From contig CAWBZL010000002.1 in assembly GCA_963793275.1 (NCBI GenBank), forward strand, positions 124,001 through 188,000: 64,000 bases of DNA. The letters are read 5' to 3'. Shown here piece after piece: positions 43,382-52,091 of this stretch. How positions within the stretch are numbered: the stretch's first letter is position 1; each line of letters opens with the position of its first letter. A model generated the notes under the pieces. That model had not been told where the DNA came from. It saw only the letters and a list, made by a program, of their open reading frames with translations, and ran no database searches. The stretch is from Marinirhabdus sp963793275 (GTDB lineage: Bacteria > Bacteroidota > Bacteroidia > Flavobacteriales > Flavobacteriaceae). A program made the position numbers and the translations under genes.

Positions 43382-44239
43382 TTACAATACATTCAACGCT
43401 TGTTCCTTAATTTTTTCCAGTTCATCCTTCATTTGCACAACGAGTTGTTGCATAGGCGCAAAGTTACTTTTGGAACCAATGGTATTAATTTCGCGGCCAA
43501 TTTCCTGAGTGATAAAACCTAATTTTTTTCCGTTGGAATCGTCAGAGTTTATCGCTTCCCTGAAATAATTTAAGTGATTTTGAAGCCGTACTTTTTCTTC
43601 GGTGATATCGTATTTTTCAAGATAGTAGATCAACTCCTGCTCAAAACGGTTTTCGTCTACCTTTTCTTTTAGTTCGCTCACGGCATTTCGCAGGCGTTCT
43701 TTTACATTGGCGATCCTGCTATCGTCTATTGTAAGGACTTCTTCAAGCAAGGTTTCAATAGTATCTACTCTTTCCAGAAAGTCATTTTTTAAGACGGCAC
43801 CTTCATCACTGCGATAGGTGTTTATTTCTTTTAAAGCCACTTTTACAGCGGCTAAAATTTCAGCAAACTCGTTATCATCTATTTCCTCACGATCGGTTTT
43901 AAGGGTGTCCGGCATTCTAATTGCCATTTTAAGCAATTCGGTTTCATCGCCATCTACCACGCCTCTTAGTTGAGAAATATATTCTTTTACAACGGCTTCA
44001 TTTACGCGGGCCGTAGTTGCTTCGCCCGTCATTTCAATATATAAGTTAAAATCTACCTTCCCACGGGTAAGTGATTTGGCTAACATATTCCTTATTTCAA
44101 GCTCTTTTTCACGGTATGAAGACGGTACCCGGGTGTTTAAGTCGAGGTTTTTGCTGTTAAGCGATTTTATTTCTACGGTAATTTTTTTGGTAGGAAGCTG
44201 GATGAGGTGTTTCCCGTAACCGGTCATGGATTGAATCAT
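43382..44239 (-). CDS. YicC family endoribonuclease
   Basis: A 285-residue protein with the YicC N-terminus MIQSMTGYG and the C-terminal DUF1732 region: QELIYYLEKYDITEEKVRLQ then NHLNYFREAI, and KLGFITQEIGREINTIGSKS (about 235-254). Studied homologues are hexameric endoribonucleases acting on RNA. It usually sits next to gmk, as here, and the yicC-gmk-nadD order suggests a shared operon. An exact -7 box lies 18 bp upstream. Confidence 0.92.
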   Translation of the reverse strand: MIQSMTGYGKHLIQLPTKKITVEIKSLNSKNLDLNTRVPSSYREKELEIRNMLAKSLTRGKVDFNLYIEMTGEATTARVNEAVVKEYISQLRGVVDGDETELLKMAIRMPDTLKTDREEIDDNEFAEILAAVKVALKEINTYRSDEGAVLKNDFLERVDTIETLLEEVLTIDDSRIANVKERLRNAVSELKEKVDENRFEQELIYYLEKYDITEEKVRLQNHLNYFREAINSDDSNGKKLGFITQEIGREINTIGSKSNFAPMQQLVVQMKDELEKIKEQALNVL

Positions 44240-44256
44240 AATTCACAAATTTGATG

Positions 44257-44264
44257 CAAAGATA
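44257..44264 (-). promoter_or_regulatory. -7 box of the yicC-gmk-nadD group
   Basis: The minus strand reads TATCTTTG, an exact TAnnTTTG, 17 bp from the YicC ATG. Confidence 0.6.
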
Positions 44265-44288
44265 CGTAATTACAAACCCTTTATTATG

Positions 44289-44645
44289 TCACTTTAGGTT
44301 GCCTTGTTTATCGAAATACTTGTTGAGGTGTCTTTCCGTTAGGGGAATGGTGCACAGCAGGAGCACAACTCCGCCAATGACAGTGTATAGAATGATGTTA
44401 ACCGTGGCAAACACAAAGTAAAACAGGATGGGAAAGATAAAGGTGAGTAAATTTATTATAAGGAACATTTTAACCCAGTACGTATTCGCTGCTTCCCAAA
44501 CCTGCTTATTTGCCATACTGCGTTTGGTACGATACCCATAGAGAACATTGATTTCTTTTGGTGGAAATTTTCTGAATACCAACCCAATAATGAGCATAAA
44601 CACACAATAAGAGAGCGCGCCAATAAAAGCAATTTCATTTGTCAT
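44289..44645 (-). CDS. SdpI family membrane protein
   Basis: A 118-residue protein with three membrane segments (about 5-24, 54-78 and 82-103). It carries the SdpI signature KFPPKEINVLYGYRTKRSMANKQVW split around the first loop (about 27-51), with Tyr-Gly-Tyr-Arg followed by NxxxW. SdpI proteins confer immunity to the SdpC toxin in Bacillus, but most short homologues have no known ligand. It starts inside the last 11 bases of the hydrolase gene, so it is translationally coupled to it. Confidence 0.75.
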   Translation of the reverse strand: MTNEIAFIGALSYCVFMLIIGLVFRKFPPKEINVLYGYRTKRSMANKQVWEAANTYWVKMFLIINLLTFIFPILFYFVFATVNIILYTVIGGVVLLLCTIPLTERHLNKYFDKQGNLK

Positions 44646-45627
44646 TTATAAATTCCAAGGTTCTTTTTTCTGAATAATAGAGTTTGTTTGAAATATGAAA
44701 ACCCACGTGTCCACCGTGCCTGGGACTCTCAAGATAGATATTTTTATGATCTTTTGCAAGAGCGTGCGGATAGCATTCCGGCGATAAAAAACTATCATTT
44801 TCGGCATTTAAAATAAGCACCGGTATTTGTATGTTTGGCAAATATTGAAGGCTACTACTTTTTTCATAATAATCGTAAGCATCCTGAAACCCGTGTGCTT
44901 TTGCCGTGTATAAATTATCAAAATCCAGCAAGTTCTGAATTTTATTTAATTCCTCTGCGTTCATAGCTTGAGGAAAGTGTTGCATTTTTCGTTTGTATTT
45001 TTTGCGTAGATCATTGATAAACGTTTTACTGTATACCATATTTTCTGGTTTCACCAGTTGTTCAAGCGCACCGCGTAAGTGTAAGGGTGTGGAAATAGCT
45101 ACAGCACTTTTTATCTGGCTGGGAATTTCTGTATGTTCTCCAAGATATTTTAGTACTACATTTCCGCCAAGACTAAAACCCACCAGCGAAATTGTAGTAT
45201 ATTTATATTTTTGTAGGATGTGGTTTATAAGTTCTTCCAGATCTTCCGTACGTCCCGAGTTGTAAGAGAGGTACAGCCTGTTCTCCTCACCACTGCATCC
45301 GCGATGGTTCATAGCGGCCACGTCCCAACCGTTTTCCACCAATATTTTTGCTTGTCCCTTTACATAAACCCGTTGTGCATTGCCTTCTAAGCCGTGGAGT
45401 ATAATAACCACTTTCTTTTTTTTAGAGGATGAAAATGACCAGTCTACATCTACAAAATCGCCATCGCTTAATTCCAGGCGCTTCCGTTCCTGGGAAACCT
45501 TTGGCACAGGGCGCAACTTAGCCGAATAAATGGTGGAAAAATGCCCACTTTTAAAAAGACCTTTGGCTATGTAAGATGACGAAATTATAGGCATTAAATG
45601 ACTTCTGGAATATTTGGAAAAATGCAT
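44635..45627 (-). CDS. Alpha/beta hydrolase, YheT/ABHD1-3 type
   Basis: A 330-residue hydrolase. The oxyanion block is VVIILHGLEGNAQRVYVKGQ (about 75-94), the nucleophile elbow is LVGFSLGGNV (Ser about 148), and the acid and His lie in LNAENDSFLSPECYP and PRHGGHVGF near the end. Family members hydrolyse ester or lipid substrates. The open frame extends to 45822, but that would overlap the divergent TetR gene and its operator, so MHFSKYSRSHL at 45627 was chosen; a start at 45594 is also possible. An operator lies 43 bp upstream. Confidence 0.8.
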   Translation of the reverse strand: MHFSKYSRSHLMPIISSSYIAKGLFKSGHFSTIYSAKLRPVPKVSQERKRLELSDGDFVDVDWSFSSSKKKKVVIILHGLEGNAQRVYVKGQAKILVENGWDVAAMNHRGCSGEENRLYLSYNSGRTEDLEELINHILQKYKYTTISLVGFSLGGNVVLKYLGEHTEIPSQIKSAVAISTPLHLRGALEQLVKPENMVYSKTFINDLRKKYKRKMQHFPQAMNAEELNKIQNLLDFDNLYTAKAHGFQDAYDYYEKSSSLQYLPNIQIPVLILNAENDSFLSPECYPHALAKDHKNIYLESPRHGGHVGFHISNKLYYSEKRTLEFINDK

Positions 45628-45670
45628 TGCGAATATACAAATGAAAATTTTGTTAATTGTAATCTTATTA

Positions 45671-45688
45671 AGATACCAATCGGTATCT
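45671..45688. promoter_or_regulatory. TetR operator O1 (perfect palindrome)
   Basis: AGATACC-AATC-GGTATCT is a perfect 7+7 inverted repeat in the gap between the divergent hydrolase and TetR genes. Its right half overlaps the -7 box TATCTTTG (45684-45691), so a bound repressor would block the tetR promoter. The reverse complement recurs at 46302-46319 with one mismatch. Confidence 0.8.
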
Positions 45689-45691
45689 TTG
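45684..45691 (+). promoter_or_regulatory. -7 box of the tetR-type gene, overlapping O1
   Basis: TATCTTTG is an exact TAnnTTTG whose first five bases lie in the operator. Its final G is three bases before the ATG, so transcription would start at about the start codon, giving a leaderless mRNA. Confidence 0.6.
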
Positions 45692-45694
45692 CCT

Positions 45695-46285
45695 ATGCGA
45701 AACGCAGAAATTACTAAAGATCTAATACTAAAGGAAAGTGCTAACCTTTTTAATACACAGGGATATAAGGCAACTTCTATTAGTGATATCACCAAAGCTA
45801 CAGGGTTAACAAAAGGTGCCATTTACCGTCATTTTGATAGTAAAAGTGATCTGGAGCAACAGGCTTTACGCAGCCTAGGAAAACTAATGTTTACAGAGTT
45901 GGGGCAGTCTATACAAAAAGCACCCACTTTCCAATTAAAGATGGATGCCACGTTTGCTTTTTTTGAAAAGTATATGCACACTCCTTTGTATGAAGGAGGT
46001 TGTCCTTTAATGAATGCCGCTATAGAAGTAGATGATACCAATAATGCATTGCGACAACAAGCATTCAGTATGCTGGCTCAATTAAAAGCGTCGTTGTCAA
46101 AAATTTTAGAAAATGGTATCAAAAACGGACAAGTAATAGCTACTTCGGATCCCGCTTTTTATGCGACCATATTTATTGCAACGTTGGAAGGTGGAATTAT
46201 GATGAGCAAACTGGAACGTAACACAAAGGCCATCGCAACAACTATTGTTCATTTACGAGCTATAGTTCAAAAAATTTCAGTGTAA
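45695..46285 (+). CDS. TetR/AcrR family transcriptional regulator
   Basis: A 196-residue repressor. The N-terminal helix-turn-helix reads FNTQGYKATSISDITKATGL, then TKGAIYRHFDSKSDL (about 18-52), the standard TetR DNA-binding block. A helical ligand domain of the TetR_C kind follows, with GGCPLMNAAIEVDD. The upstream frame to 45614 would read through the operator, so the ATG at 45695 was used. It lies between two hydrolase genes, each with a matching operator, so it probably controls both and itself. The inducer may be a lipid or ester. Confidence 0.9.
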   Translation: MRNAEITKDLILKESANLFNTQGYKATSISDITKATGLTKGAIYRHFDSKSDLEQQALRSLGKLMFTELGQSIQKAPTFQLKMDATFAFFEKYMHTPLYEGGCPLMNAAIEVDDTNNALRQQAFSMLAQLKASLSKILENGIKNGQVIATSDPAFYATIFIATLEGGIMMSKLERNTKAIATTIVHLRAIVQKISV

Positions 46286-46301
46286 AAAAATTTAAAATTA
46301 T

Positions 46302-46319
46302 AGATACCGATTGGTATCA
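46302..46319. promoter_or_regulatory. TetR operator O2
   Basis: AGATACCGATTGGTATCA matches the reverse complement of O1 at 17 of 18 bases. It keeps a perfect 6+6 inverted repeat and ends 3 bp before the ATG of the next hydrolase gene. A regulator bound there would hinder expression of the downstream hydrolase. Confidence 0.8.
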
Positions 46320-46322
46320 AAC

Positions 46323-47192
46323 ATGCTTATGAAAAAGATACTCACAAAATTAACAGGAATATTTATAAACATAACTGCAGTATTCTTCCCAAAGTGGAGT
46401 AAGGAGTTTACGTTTCGGCTTTTTTGCAAGGTACCTCCTATGCGGTTTTCAGAAAAAGGAAAACAGTTTATAGCAACAGCAAAAACCTCTTTTTTGGAAG
46501 TAGATGGACATTCGGCTGTCTTGCACCGTTGGGGAACTGGTCCTAAAAAAGTATTGTTCTTACACGGTTGGATGAGCCACAGCCAAAGATGGGCACCTTA
46601 TATAAACAAGCTGGATTTAAAGCAATACACTGTATACGCTATTGACGCACCTGGTCACGGTCTGTCTTCTGGCAAGCATTTAAACCTTGAAATTTACAGA
46701 AAAGCCGCGGTTCGTGCCATTGAGAAATCGGGCGCTATAGATACGTTAATTACTCATAGTTTGGGAGGGTTGGTAGCTGTGTATGGTTATTTACACGATC
46801 AAAAAATTCCGGTAAACAGGTATATAATCATGGGGGCACCGTCAGGAATGGATGCTATTTTCAATTATTTTAAGACCTTATTGGGGCTTTCGGACAGAGC
46901 AATGTGTGATCTGGAAGAAAAAGCAAATTCAATTTTAAAAGTTCCGCTACAAGAAATTTATATGGAGCAGTTTTTCAGAAAGGTAAAGAAACCTGTTTTG
47001 GTGATTCACGATAAAGGCGATGTTATAACTCCTTTTAATCCTATAGAGAAAGCTCTTCAGCAAAACAGTACCATAGAAACTTTTTTTACCGAAGGCTTAC
47101 ACCATGATTTAAAGAGTGAAGCGGTGTATGAAACGGTTATAAACTTTATTGAGAATAAATCTCTTAAAATGACCACAAGCCAGTCGGCATAA
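46323..47192 (+). CDS. Alpha/beta hydrolase
   Basis: A 289-residue protein with HRWGTGPKKVLFLHGWMSHS (about 72-91, oxyanion HG), nucleophile elbow THSLGGLVA (Ser about 145), acid in VIHDKGDVITP and a catalytic His in EGLHHDL near residue 260. An N-terminal hydrophobic segment (about 9-25) may anchor it. Operator O2 abuts the start, so it is probably a TetR target along with the divergent YheT-type hydrolase. A second ATG two codons later (46329) is equally possible. Confidence 0.8.
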   Translation: MLMKKILTKLTGIFINITAVFFPKWSKEFTFRLFCKVPPMRFSEKGKQFIATAKTSFLEVDGHSAVLHRWGTGPKKVLFLHGWMSHSQRWAPYINKLDLKQYTVYAIDAPGHGLSSGKHLNLEIYRKAAVRAIEKSGAIDTLITHSLGGLVAVYGYLHDQKIPVNRYIIMGAPSGMDAIFNYFKTLLGLSDRAMCDLEEKANSILKVPLQEIYMEQFFRKVKKPVLVIHDKGDVITPFNPIEKALQQNSTIETFFTEGLHHDLKSEAVYETVINFIENKSLKMTTSQSA

Positions 47193-47235
47193 CGTGTGAG
47201 AATTCTTAATTTTACAACATAAAAATAATTAAGCG

Positions 47236-47714
47236 ATGTATATAAAACAATTTGAAGTACGATGGAACGATATAGACGCAAACCGTCACTTGGCCAACAG
47301 TGCCTATATTAATTTTATGAGCCATACCCGGCTCAGTTTTATGCTGGAAAATGGTTTTGGACAGGAACAAATGGTGGAACACGAAATTGGCCTGTAGTTT
47401 TTTATGAGCATATGTTTTATTTTAAGGAAGTGTTTCCGGGAAAGCCAATTTCGGTGAGTTTACAATTAAAAGGATTGAGTGAGGATGGTCGCTATTTTTC
47501 TTTTGAACATAATTTTTACGACGATAAAGGAAGAAATTTGGCTCGTTGCGAAATGATGGGTGGGTGGATAGATCTTAAAACGCGTAAATTATGTGAACTT
47601 CCACAGGAACTTTATAAGAATTTAGATAGTCTGGAAAGGACAGAAGATTTTTATGTGATCACAAAGGAAGATACCAGAAGACACGGGGAAGTGCCTGTAC
47701 ATTTGGATATGTAA
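47236..47714 (+). pseudogene. Acyl-CoA thioesterase (4HBT hotdog fold), frameshifted
   Basis: Frame 1 from ATG gives QFEVRWNDIDANRHLANSAY then INFMSHTRLSFMLENG, the 4HBT active-site helix with DxDxxxHxxN, and ends at TAG (47395-47397). A frame one base back continues PVVFYEHMFYFKEVFPGKPI and runs to TAA at 47714. One base is missing at GGCCTG (47389-47394); restoring GGGCCTG or GGCCCTG yields a normal protein of about 159 residues. It follows the TetR-controlled hydrolase by 43 bp and may share its transcript. Confidence 0.85.
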
Positions 47715-47728
47715 GTACAACCCTTTGC

Positions 47729-47776
47729 ACCATTTAGAAACGCCGCTTTGTGAAGCAAATCGGTGTTTCTAAATGG
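47729..47776. terminator. Long perfect-type hairpin, possible terminator
   Basis: ACCATTTAGAAACGCCG pairs with CGGTGTTTCTAAATGGT (one mismatch), enclosing an inner GCTT/AAGC. It lies between convergent genes but has no T run, so it may instead protect the 3' end of the mRNA. Confidence 0.5.
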
Positions 47777-47794
47777 TATCGAAGGGACCAAAGA

Positions 47795-48160
47795 TTATTG
47801 CTCATTATTATAAAAAAACTGCTCTTTCACAATCTTTCCATCTTTTACCTGATACACACCTAATTCCTGCATTTGAGAACGCTGGCCGCTGGGTTTGTGG
47901 GTTATATCCATTTCATGGCGTACACTAAACCAGTTGTCTGCAACCGTAGGTTCGCTTGTTTTCGTGCTGTGTACTTCAAAGTTTTGTTGCCACCATTCGC
48001 CTTTTTTCTGTACTTCCTGCATTCCATTGGCTATCTGGTTTTCGCTTCCCTCCATTTCAATACTTACAATATTTGGGCTGTAAAGTTGTTCGTAGCATTT
48101 ATGTTCTTCTCCGGCATTACACCATTTTACAAGGTTGTTTGCTATTTCTTGGGTTTTCAT
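47795..48160 (-). CDS. SnoaL-like / NTF2-fold protein
   Basis: A 121-residue protein with the helix-then-sheet pattern of the SnoaL/NTF2 fold: KTQEIANNLVKWCNAGEEHK (about 2-21), SIEMEG, VADNWFSVRHEMDIT (about 72-86) and a C-terminal strand VKDGKIVKEQFFY. The cavity may bind a small hydrophobic molecule; catalytic residues cannot be assigned. Small proteins of this kind are common single genes in Bacteroidota. Confidence 0.7.
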   Translation of the reverse strand: MKTQEIANNLVKWCNAGEEHKCYEQLYSPNIVSIEMEGSENQIANGMQEVQKKGEWWQQNFEVHSTKTSEPTVADNWFSVRHEMDITHKPSGQRSQMQELGVYQVKDGKIVKEQFFYNNEQ

Positions 48161-48215
48161 ATAGTAAGGGTTTAAAAATTAGAACCTTAAAGATACATTT
48201 TTTCGCCAAAAAAAG

Positions 48216-49124
48216 TTAGACCGGGTTTTTAGGTATTGCAGTTTTCTTCTTTCTGGTAGTAAGAAAAACACCCGTGAAGATTAATACAGCGGCTATAATG
48301 CGCATAGGTGTAAGCGAATCTGCACCAACAATAATTGCAAAAACCACGGCTATGAGCGGTTGTAGATACATAAAAACTCCAATAACAGCGGGACTTAATT
48401 GCTTGAGTGCATAAATATTGAAAAGGTAGGTGAGTACGGTGGTACCTATAACCACAAAAAGAAGTTTCCAGATAGCCGAAAAGTCCAGGCTAAACCATTC
48501 TACTGCAATAAACTGAGAAAACCCTATTGGAATATTGATTAAGAAGGAGAACAAAAACAAAAACTTCATTAAGGTAATCGAGTTGTATTTTGCAACAAGC
48601 GGTTTTACAAGTATAAGGTAAAAGGCATAGGAAAGTGCGTTTACCACAAACAAAAGATTTCCTAAAGGAATATTGGGCGCATTTGGTTGTGTTTTTACTC
48701 CAAAAAGAACAAGTGTCATGGCTCCGGCAAGCCCTAAACTAATTCCTAACGCCTTTACCCATGTAATACGTTCTTTTAAGATAAATGCAGAGAGTACGAG
48801 CAGTAATACGGGAGATATGGTAATAACAACGCTGCTGTTTATGGGAGTGGAAAGTTCGAGGCCTTTAAAAAACATATTCATGTTAAGTACCATTCCAAAA
48901 ATGGCACATCCAATGATACGAAGCCAGTCTTTTTTATCAATTTTTTCTGAAGGGAAAAACAGGCTCATACCCCAAAACACAACCAGGGCTCCGCTTACTC
49001 GTAACAAGATAAAACCGTAAGAGCCAATTATATCCGGCATAAGGCCTTTGGCAATAGTATGGTTAATACCATAAATTGTGCTGGCAGCAGTTGCAGCGAG
49101 AAGGGCTAAGAGTCTTGAATTCAA
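48216..49124 (-). CDS. EamA/DMT family transporter
   Basis: A 302-residue protein with ten membrane helices in two EamA repeats (about 5-140 and 150-290). The second repeat has KQLSPAVIGVFMYLQPLIAV, a typical drug/metabolite transporter signature, and the protein ends with Arg/Lys-rich residues. The family exports amino acids, nucleotides or drugs; the substrate is unknown. An exact -7 box lies 20 bp upstream. Confidence 0.85.
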   Translation of the reverse strand: MNSRLLALLAATAASTIYGINHTIAKGLMPDIIGSYGFILLRVSGALVVFWGMSLFFPSEKIDKKDWLRIIGCAIFGMVLNMNMFFKGLELSTPINSSVVITISPVLLLVLSAFILKERITWVKALGISLGLAGAMTLVLFGVKTQPNAPNIPLGNLLFVVNALSYAFYLILVKPLVAKYNSITLMKFLFLFSFLINIPIGFSQFIAVEWFSLDFSAIWKLLFVVIGTTVLTYLFNIYALKQLSPAVIGVFMYLQPLIAVVFAIIVGADSLTPMRIIAAVLIFTGVFLTTRKKKTAIPKNPV

Positions 49125-49144
49125 TGGCCAATTTATTTAGCCCG

Positions 49145-49152
49145 CAAAGATA
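49145..49152 (-). promoter_or_regulatory. -7 box of the EamA gene
   Basis: The minus strand reads TATCTTTG, an exact TAnnTTTG, 20 bp from the ATG and just before the end of the ArsC-like gene. Confidence 0.55.
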
Positions 49153-49156
49153 GCGA

Positions 49157-49516
49157 TTAACTGTCTGGGTGAATAGACTTCCTGGCAGCCTCCACTGTTT
49201 TTTTGCTATTGCCTATAAAAATTTCATCATTGTTCACAATTACAGGACGTTTTAAGAAGGTATAGTGCTCTACTAACAGATTAAGGTAATCTTCTTCCAG
49301 CAGATTTTTATCTTTTAGGTTTCTTTCTTTGTAGAGGCGTGCGCGTTTGTTAAAAAGTGCTTCGTAGCTATCGGTAATTGTAAAAAGCTCCTCTATTTCC
49401 TCTTCGGTGATGCCTTGTACTTTTAAATCCTGTGTAATAAAAGACTGTGGAATTTCCAAATCTTTCATAATGCGTTTGCAGGTATCGCAGCTACTTAAAT
49501 AATAAACCTTTTTCAT
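49157..49516 (-). CDS. ArsC/Spx-like thioredoxin-fold protein
   Basis: A 119-residue protein with an N-terminal CxxC (SSCDTCKRIM, about 8-17), the conserved KRPVIVNNDEIFIG block (about 88-101, with the Arg-Pro of ArsC-fold proteins) and the usual length. It resembles YffB/Spx-type reductases more than true arsenate reductases, because the CX5R arsenate site is not evident and no ars genes are near. Redox or glutathione-linked activity is plausible. Confidence 0.8.
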   Translation of the reverse strand: MKKVYYLSSCDTCKRIMKDLEIPQSFITQDLKVQGITEEEIEELFTITDSYEALFNKRARLYKERNLKDKNLLEEDYLNLLVEHYTFLKRPVIVNNDEIFIGNSKKTVEAARKSIHPDS

Positions 49517-49595
49517 AACTCTTATTTCAAATTTTCACTACAAATTAAGGCCATTTTAAAGAGTATTTCCTTTATTTTAGAGGAAAATTAACGTT

Positions 49596-50054
49596 ATGGA
49601 ATTCAGTTTAGATATTACTTTAAAAACCCGAAAAATATTTTATCATTTCTTAGATACCATTCCTTTGGAACAACTCAATAAAATCCCCGATGGTTTTAAC
49701 AACAATGTGTTCTGGAATATTAAGCATTGTGTTGTGGTACAACAAATGTTGGTGTATGGATTGTCTAACCTCCCTTTACAAATCTCTGCTGAAGAAGTTG
49801 CGAGTTATAAAAAAGGAACTAAACCAGAAAGTGACGTGACCCAGGAAGAGGTTGATATTTGCAAAAAACAATTGTTCGAGCTGCTTGAACAAACCGGAAC
49901 TGATCTTGCAAATAACGTTTTTAAAACCTACAGCGAGTATACCGTAACTACAAAAACTACGCTAACCAGCGCAAAAGAAGCCATAGAATTCAATAATTTT
50001 CACGAAGGGATTCATTTGGGTTACGTTATGGCCTTACTTAAGTGTATTTCATAA
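49596..50054 (+). CDS. DinB family protein
   Basis: A 152-residue four-helix-bundle protein. The family metal-binding histidines fit NIKHCVVVQQM (about 35-45) and FHEGIHLGYVMA (about 132-143), a pattern of the DinB/YfiT group whose members act in thiol or damage responses. No catalytic partner is known. It stands alone between convergent and divergent genes. Confidence 0.75.
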   Translation: MEFSLDITLKTRKIFYHFLDTIPLEQLNKIPDGFNNNVFWNIKHCVVVQQMLVYGLSNLPLQISAEEVASYKKGTKPESDVTQEEVDICKKQLFELLEQTGTDLANNVFKTYSEYTVTTKTTLTSAKEAIEFNNFHEGIHLGYVMALLKCIS

Positions 50055-50109
50055 CTGCCAGGGGATCTTTCAGGAGTATTTCCCCGTTCGTTCAGTAAAC
50101 CTTCATTTT

Positions 50110-50874
50110 TTATTCTACTGAAATTTTCAGTAAATCTTTCACGGTTGCAATAGGAATTTCAATATCTATAGATCCGGCTGCGTAGGAGGCAATTTCGTAG
50201 GGATTGTAAACAAGCGTTACAAATTCTTTTGAAATTCCGAAGGTTTCAGGAAGATAAAAAGAACCCTCTTCAAAGCGAAAGCCGGTTTCGTTAATGTTAC
50301 CTCTTTCTGGAATCTGATGTTGTTTTCTGAATAATTTTTCAGCTAACTTTTCAAAAGCTGCCGCATCCTTGAAGATATCTTCATAGTATAAGTAAGCCCC
50401 GGTTTTTGGGTCAAAATTCTTGAAAGTAACAGCACCATACCCATGAGCACCCCCTGTGTACAAGTAGTCTCGGCAACTTAGGGAAAGGAGCTCTTTGCTG
50501 TTAAAGGTCTCGAGGATGGTGATTTCGGCAAAATATTCGGCAGAAAGATCGGGGAATTCGGCACTATGAGTTCTGTAGAGCTGAATAAAATCTTTCATAG
50601 CCTGGTCTATAGTAGACGATGTGCTTCCGTTTTCTTCCTCACCTATGTACAAAGACGCTATAACAAAATCCTGAATTTCAGCATTTATTTTTTCCGAAGC
50701 ATCGCTGGTTCCACGTACTGTGAGATATTCAACGTCAATTGAAGGGCAACTTGCATTTACACATTCAGCTAATGTTTCAGAAGAGGTTGTAGTAGATGTT
50801 GTTTCCAATGCTTTACGACAACTGGTAGCCGTTATAACCACAAGTATTAGGAGAAGGAGTGTCTTGTTATTCAT
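50110..50874 (-). CDS. DUF3298/DUF4163 lipoprotein
   Basis: A 254-residue protein with lipobox ITATSCRK (Cys about residue 19) and a Ser/Thr-rich linker. The mature part has the DUF4163 then DUF3298 order of RsiV-like proteins: VEYLTVRGTSDASEKINAEI (about 49-68) and YLYTGGAHGYGAVTFKNFDP (about 137-156, the GGAH motif). RsiV binds lysozyme in Bacillus, but this stand-alone form has no sigma-factor partner here. It is predicted to be surface or periplasmic. Confidence 0.8.
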   Translation of the reverse strand: MNNKTLLLLILVVITATSCRKALETTSTTTSSETLAECVNASCPSIDVEYLTVRGTSDASEKINAEIQDFVIASLYIGEEENGSTSSTIDQAMKDFIQLYRTHSAEFPDLSAEYFAEITILETFNSKELLSLSCRDYLYTGGAHGYGAVTFKNFDPKTGAYLYYEDIFKDAAAFEKLAEKLFRKQHQIPERGNINETGFRFEEGSFYLPETFGISKEFVTLVYNPYEIASYAAGSIDIEIPIATVKDLLKISVE

Positions 50875-50948
50875 TTTACAAAATTACGACAGTTTTTCAA
50901 GTACCAAAGGAAACACGTAAGTTTGGTATTCCTAATATAAGATGTACG

Positions 50949-52091
50949 ATGAAATTCAACACAAAAACAATACACGGCGGGCAACATAATATAGATCCGG
51001 GATACGGGTCGGTAATGCCACCTATTTATCAAACCTCCACCTATGCGCAATCTACTCCGGGCGCACATAAAGGATTTGAATATTCCCGAAGTGGAAATCC
51101 AACGAGAGCCGCTTTGGAGCGTTCTTTCGCCAGTTTGGAAAACGGAGCCTTTGGTGTAGCTTTTGGTAGTGGCCTTGCTGCTATTGATGCTGTCATGAAA
51201 TTATTAAAACCAGGCGACGAAGTGATAGCTACCAACGATTTGTACGGAGGGAGTTACCGGCTTTTTACTAGTATTTTTGAAGGTTTTGGGATTACGTTTC
51301 ATTTTATTGGTATGCAAAATGTCTCAGCTATTGAAAATTATATGAGTGATAAAACCAAACTTATCTGGATAGAAACACCCACAAACCCCATGTTGAATAT
51401 TATAGACATAAAAGCGGCTGCGGCGATTGCTAAAAAACACAGTGTTTTGTTGGGTGTAGATAATACGTTTGCTACGCCCTACCTGCAACAGCCTCTGGAT
51501 CTGGGGGCAGATATTGTAATGCACAGTGCTACCAAATATTTAGGAGGCCATAGTGATGTGGTGATGGGTGCGCTTGTTGTTACAGATGCAACCTTAGCTG
51601 AAAAGCTATATTTTATTCAGAATGCCAGCGGTGCTATATGTGGGCCACAGGATAGTTTTCTGGTATTGCGTGGAATTAAAACATTGCATTTGCGAATGCA
51701 GCGTCATTGCGAAAACGGAAAAGCCATAGCATACTATCTTAAAAAACACCCTAAGATTGAAAAAGTATACTGGCCGGGCTTTGAAGACCACGCTAATTAC
51801 GAAATCGCCAAAGCACAGATGAAGGATTTTGGGGGGATGGTTAGTTTTGTTACCAAAGGAAATAATTACGATGAGGCCATTAAAATTGTAGAAAAACTAA
51901 AAATTTTCACACTGGCAGAAAGTTTAGGAGGGGTAGAATCGTTGGCGGGGCATCCGGCTTCTATGACCCACGCGAGCATTCCTAAGGAGGAGCGCGAGAA
52001 AACAGGAGTGGTAGACAGTTTAATTAGATTGTCTGTGGGTGTTGAGGATATCGATGATTTAATTGCAGATTTGGAACAGGCGATTGCCTAG
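50949..52091 (+). CDS. Cystathionine gamma-synthase family PLP enzyme
   Basis: A 380-residue Cys/Met-metabolism PLP enzyme. FEYSRSGNPTRAALERSFAS (about 41-60) binds the phosphate of PLP, VDNTFATPYLQQP holds the cofactor Asp, and the PLP Lys lies in HSATKYLGGHSDV (about 193-205). The C-terminal SLGGVESLAGHPASMTH block is typical. It could be a gamma-synthase (MetB), a gamma-lyase or O-acetylhomoserine sulfhydrylase; the sequence alone does not settle this. The start MKFNTKTIHGG fits the family; the longer frame to 50859 does not. Confidence 0.88.
   Translation: MKFNTKTIHGGQHNIDPGYGSVMPPIYQTSTYAQSTPGAHKGFEYSRSGNPTRAALERSFASLENGAFGVAFGSGLAAIDAVMKLLKPGDEVIATNDLYGGSYRLFTSIFEGFGITFHFIGMQNVSAIENYMSDKTKLIWIETPTNPMLNIIDIKAAAAIAKKHSVLLGVDNTFATPYLQQPLDLGADIVMHSATKYLGGHSDVVMGALVVTDATLAEKLYFIQNASGAICGPQDSFLVLRGIKTLHLRMQRHCENGKAIAYYLKKHPKIEKVYWPGFEDHANYEIAKAQMKDFGGMVSFVTKGNNYDEAIKIVEKLKIFTLAESLGGVESLAGHPASMTHASIPKEEREKTGVVDSLIRLSVGVEDIDDLIADLEQAIA

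Noticed and set aside
50879..50886. Minus-strand TAATTTTG as promoter of the DUF3298 gene
   Set aside because: It lies 4 bp from the start codon in A/T-rich sequence and has no -33 element, so chance is likely.
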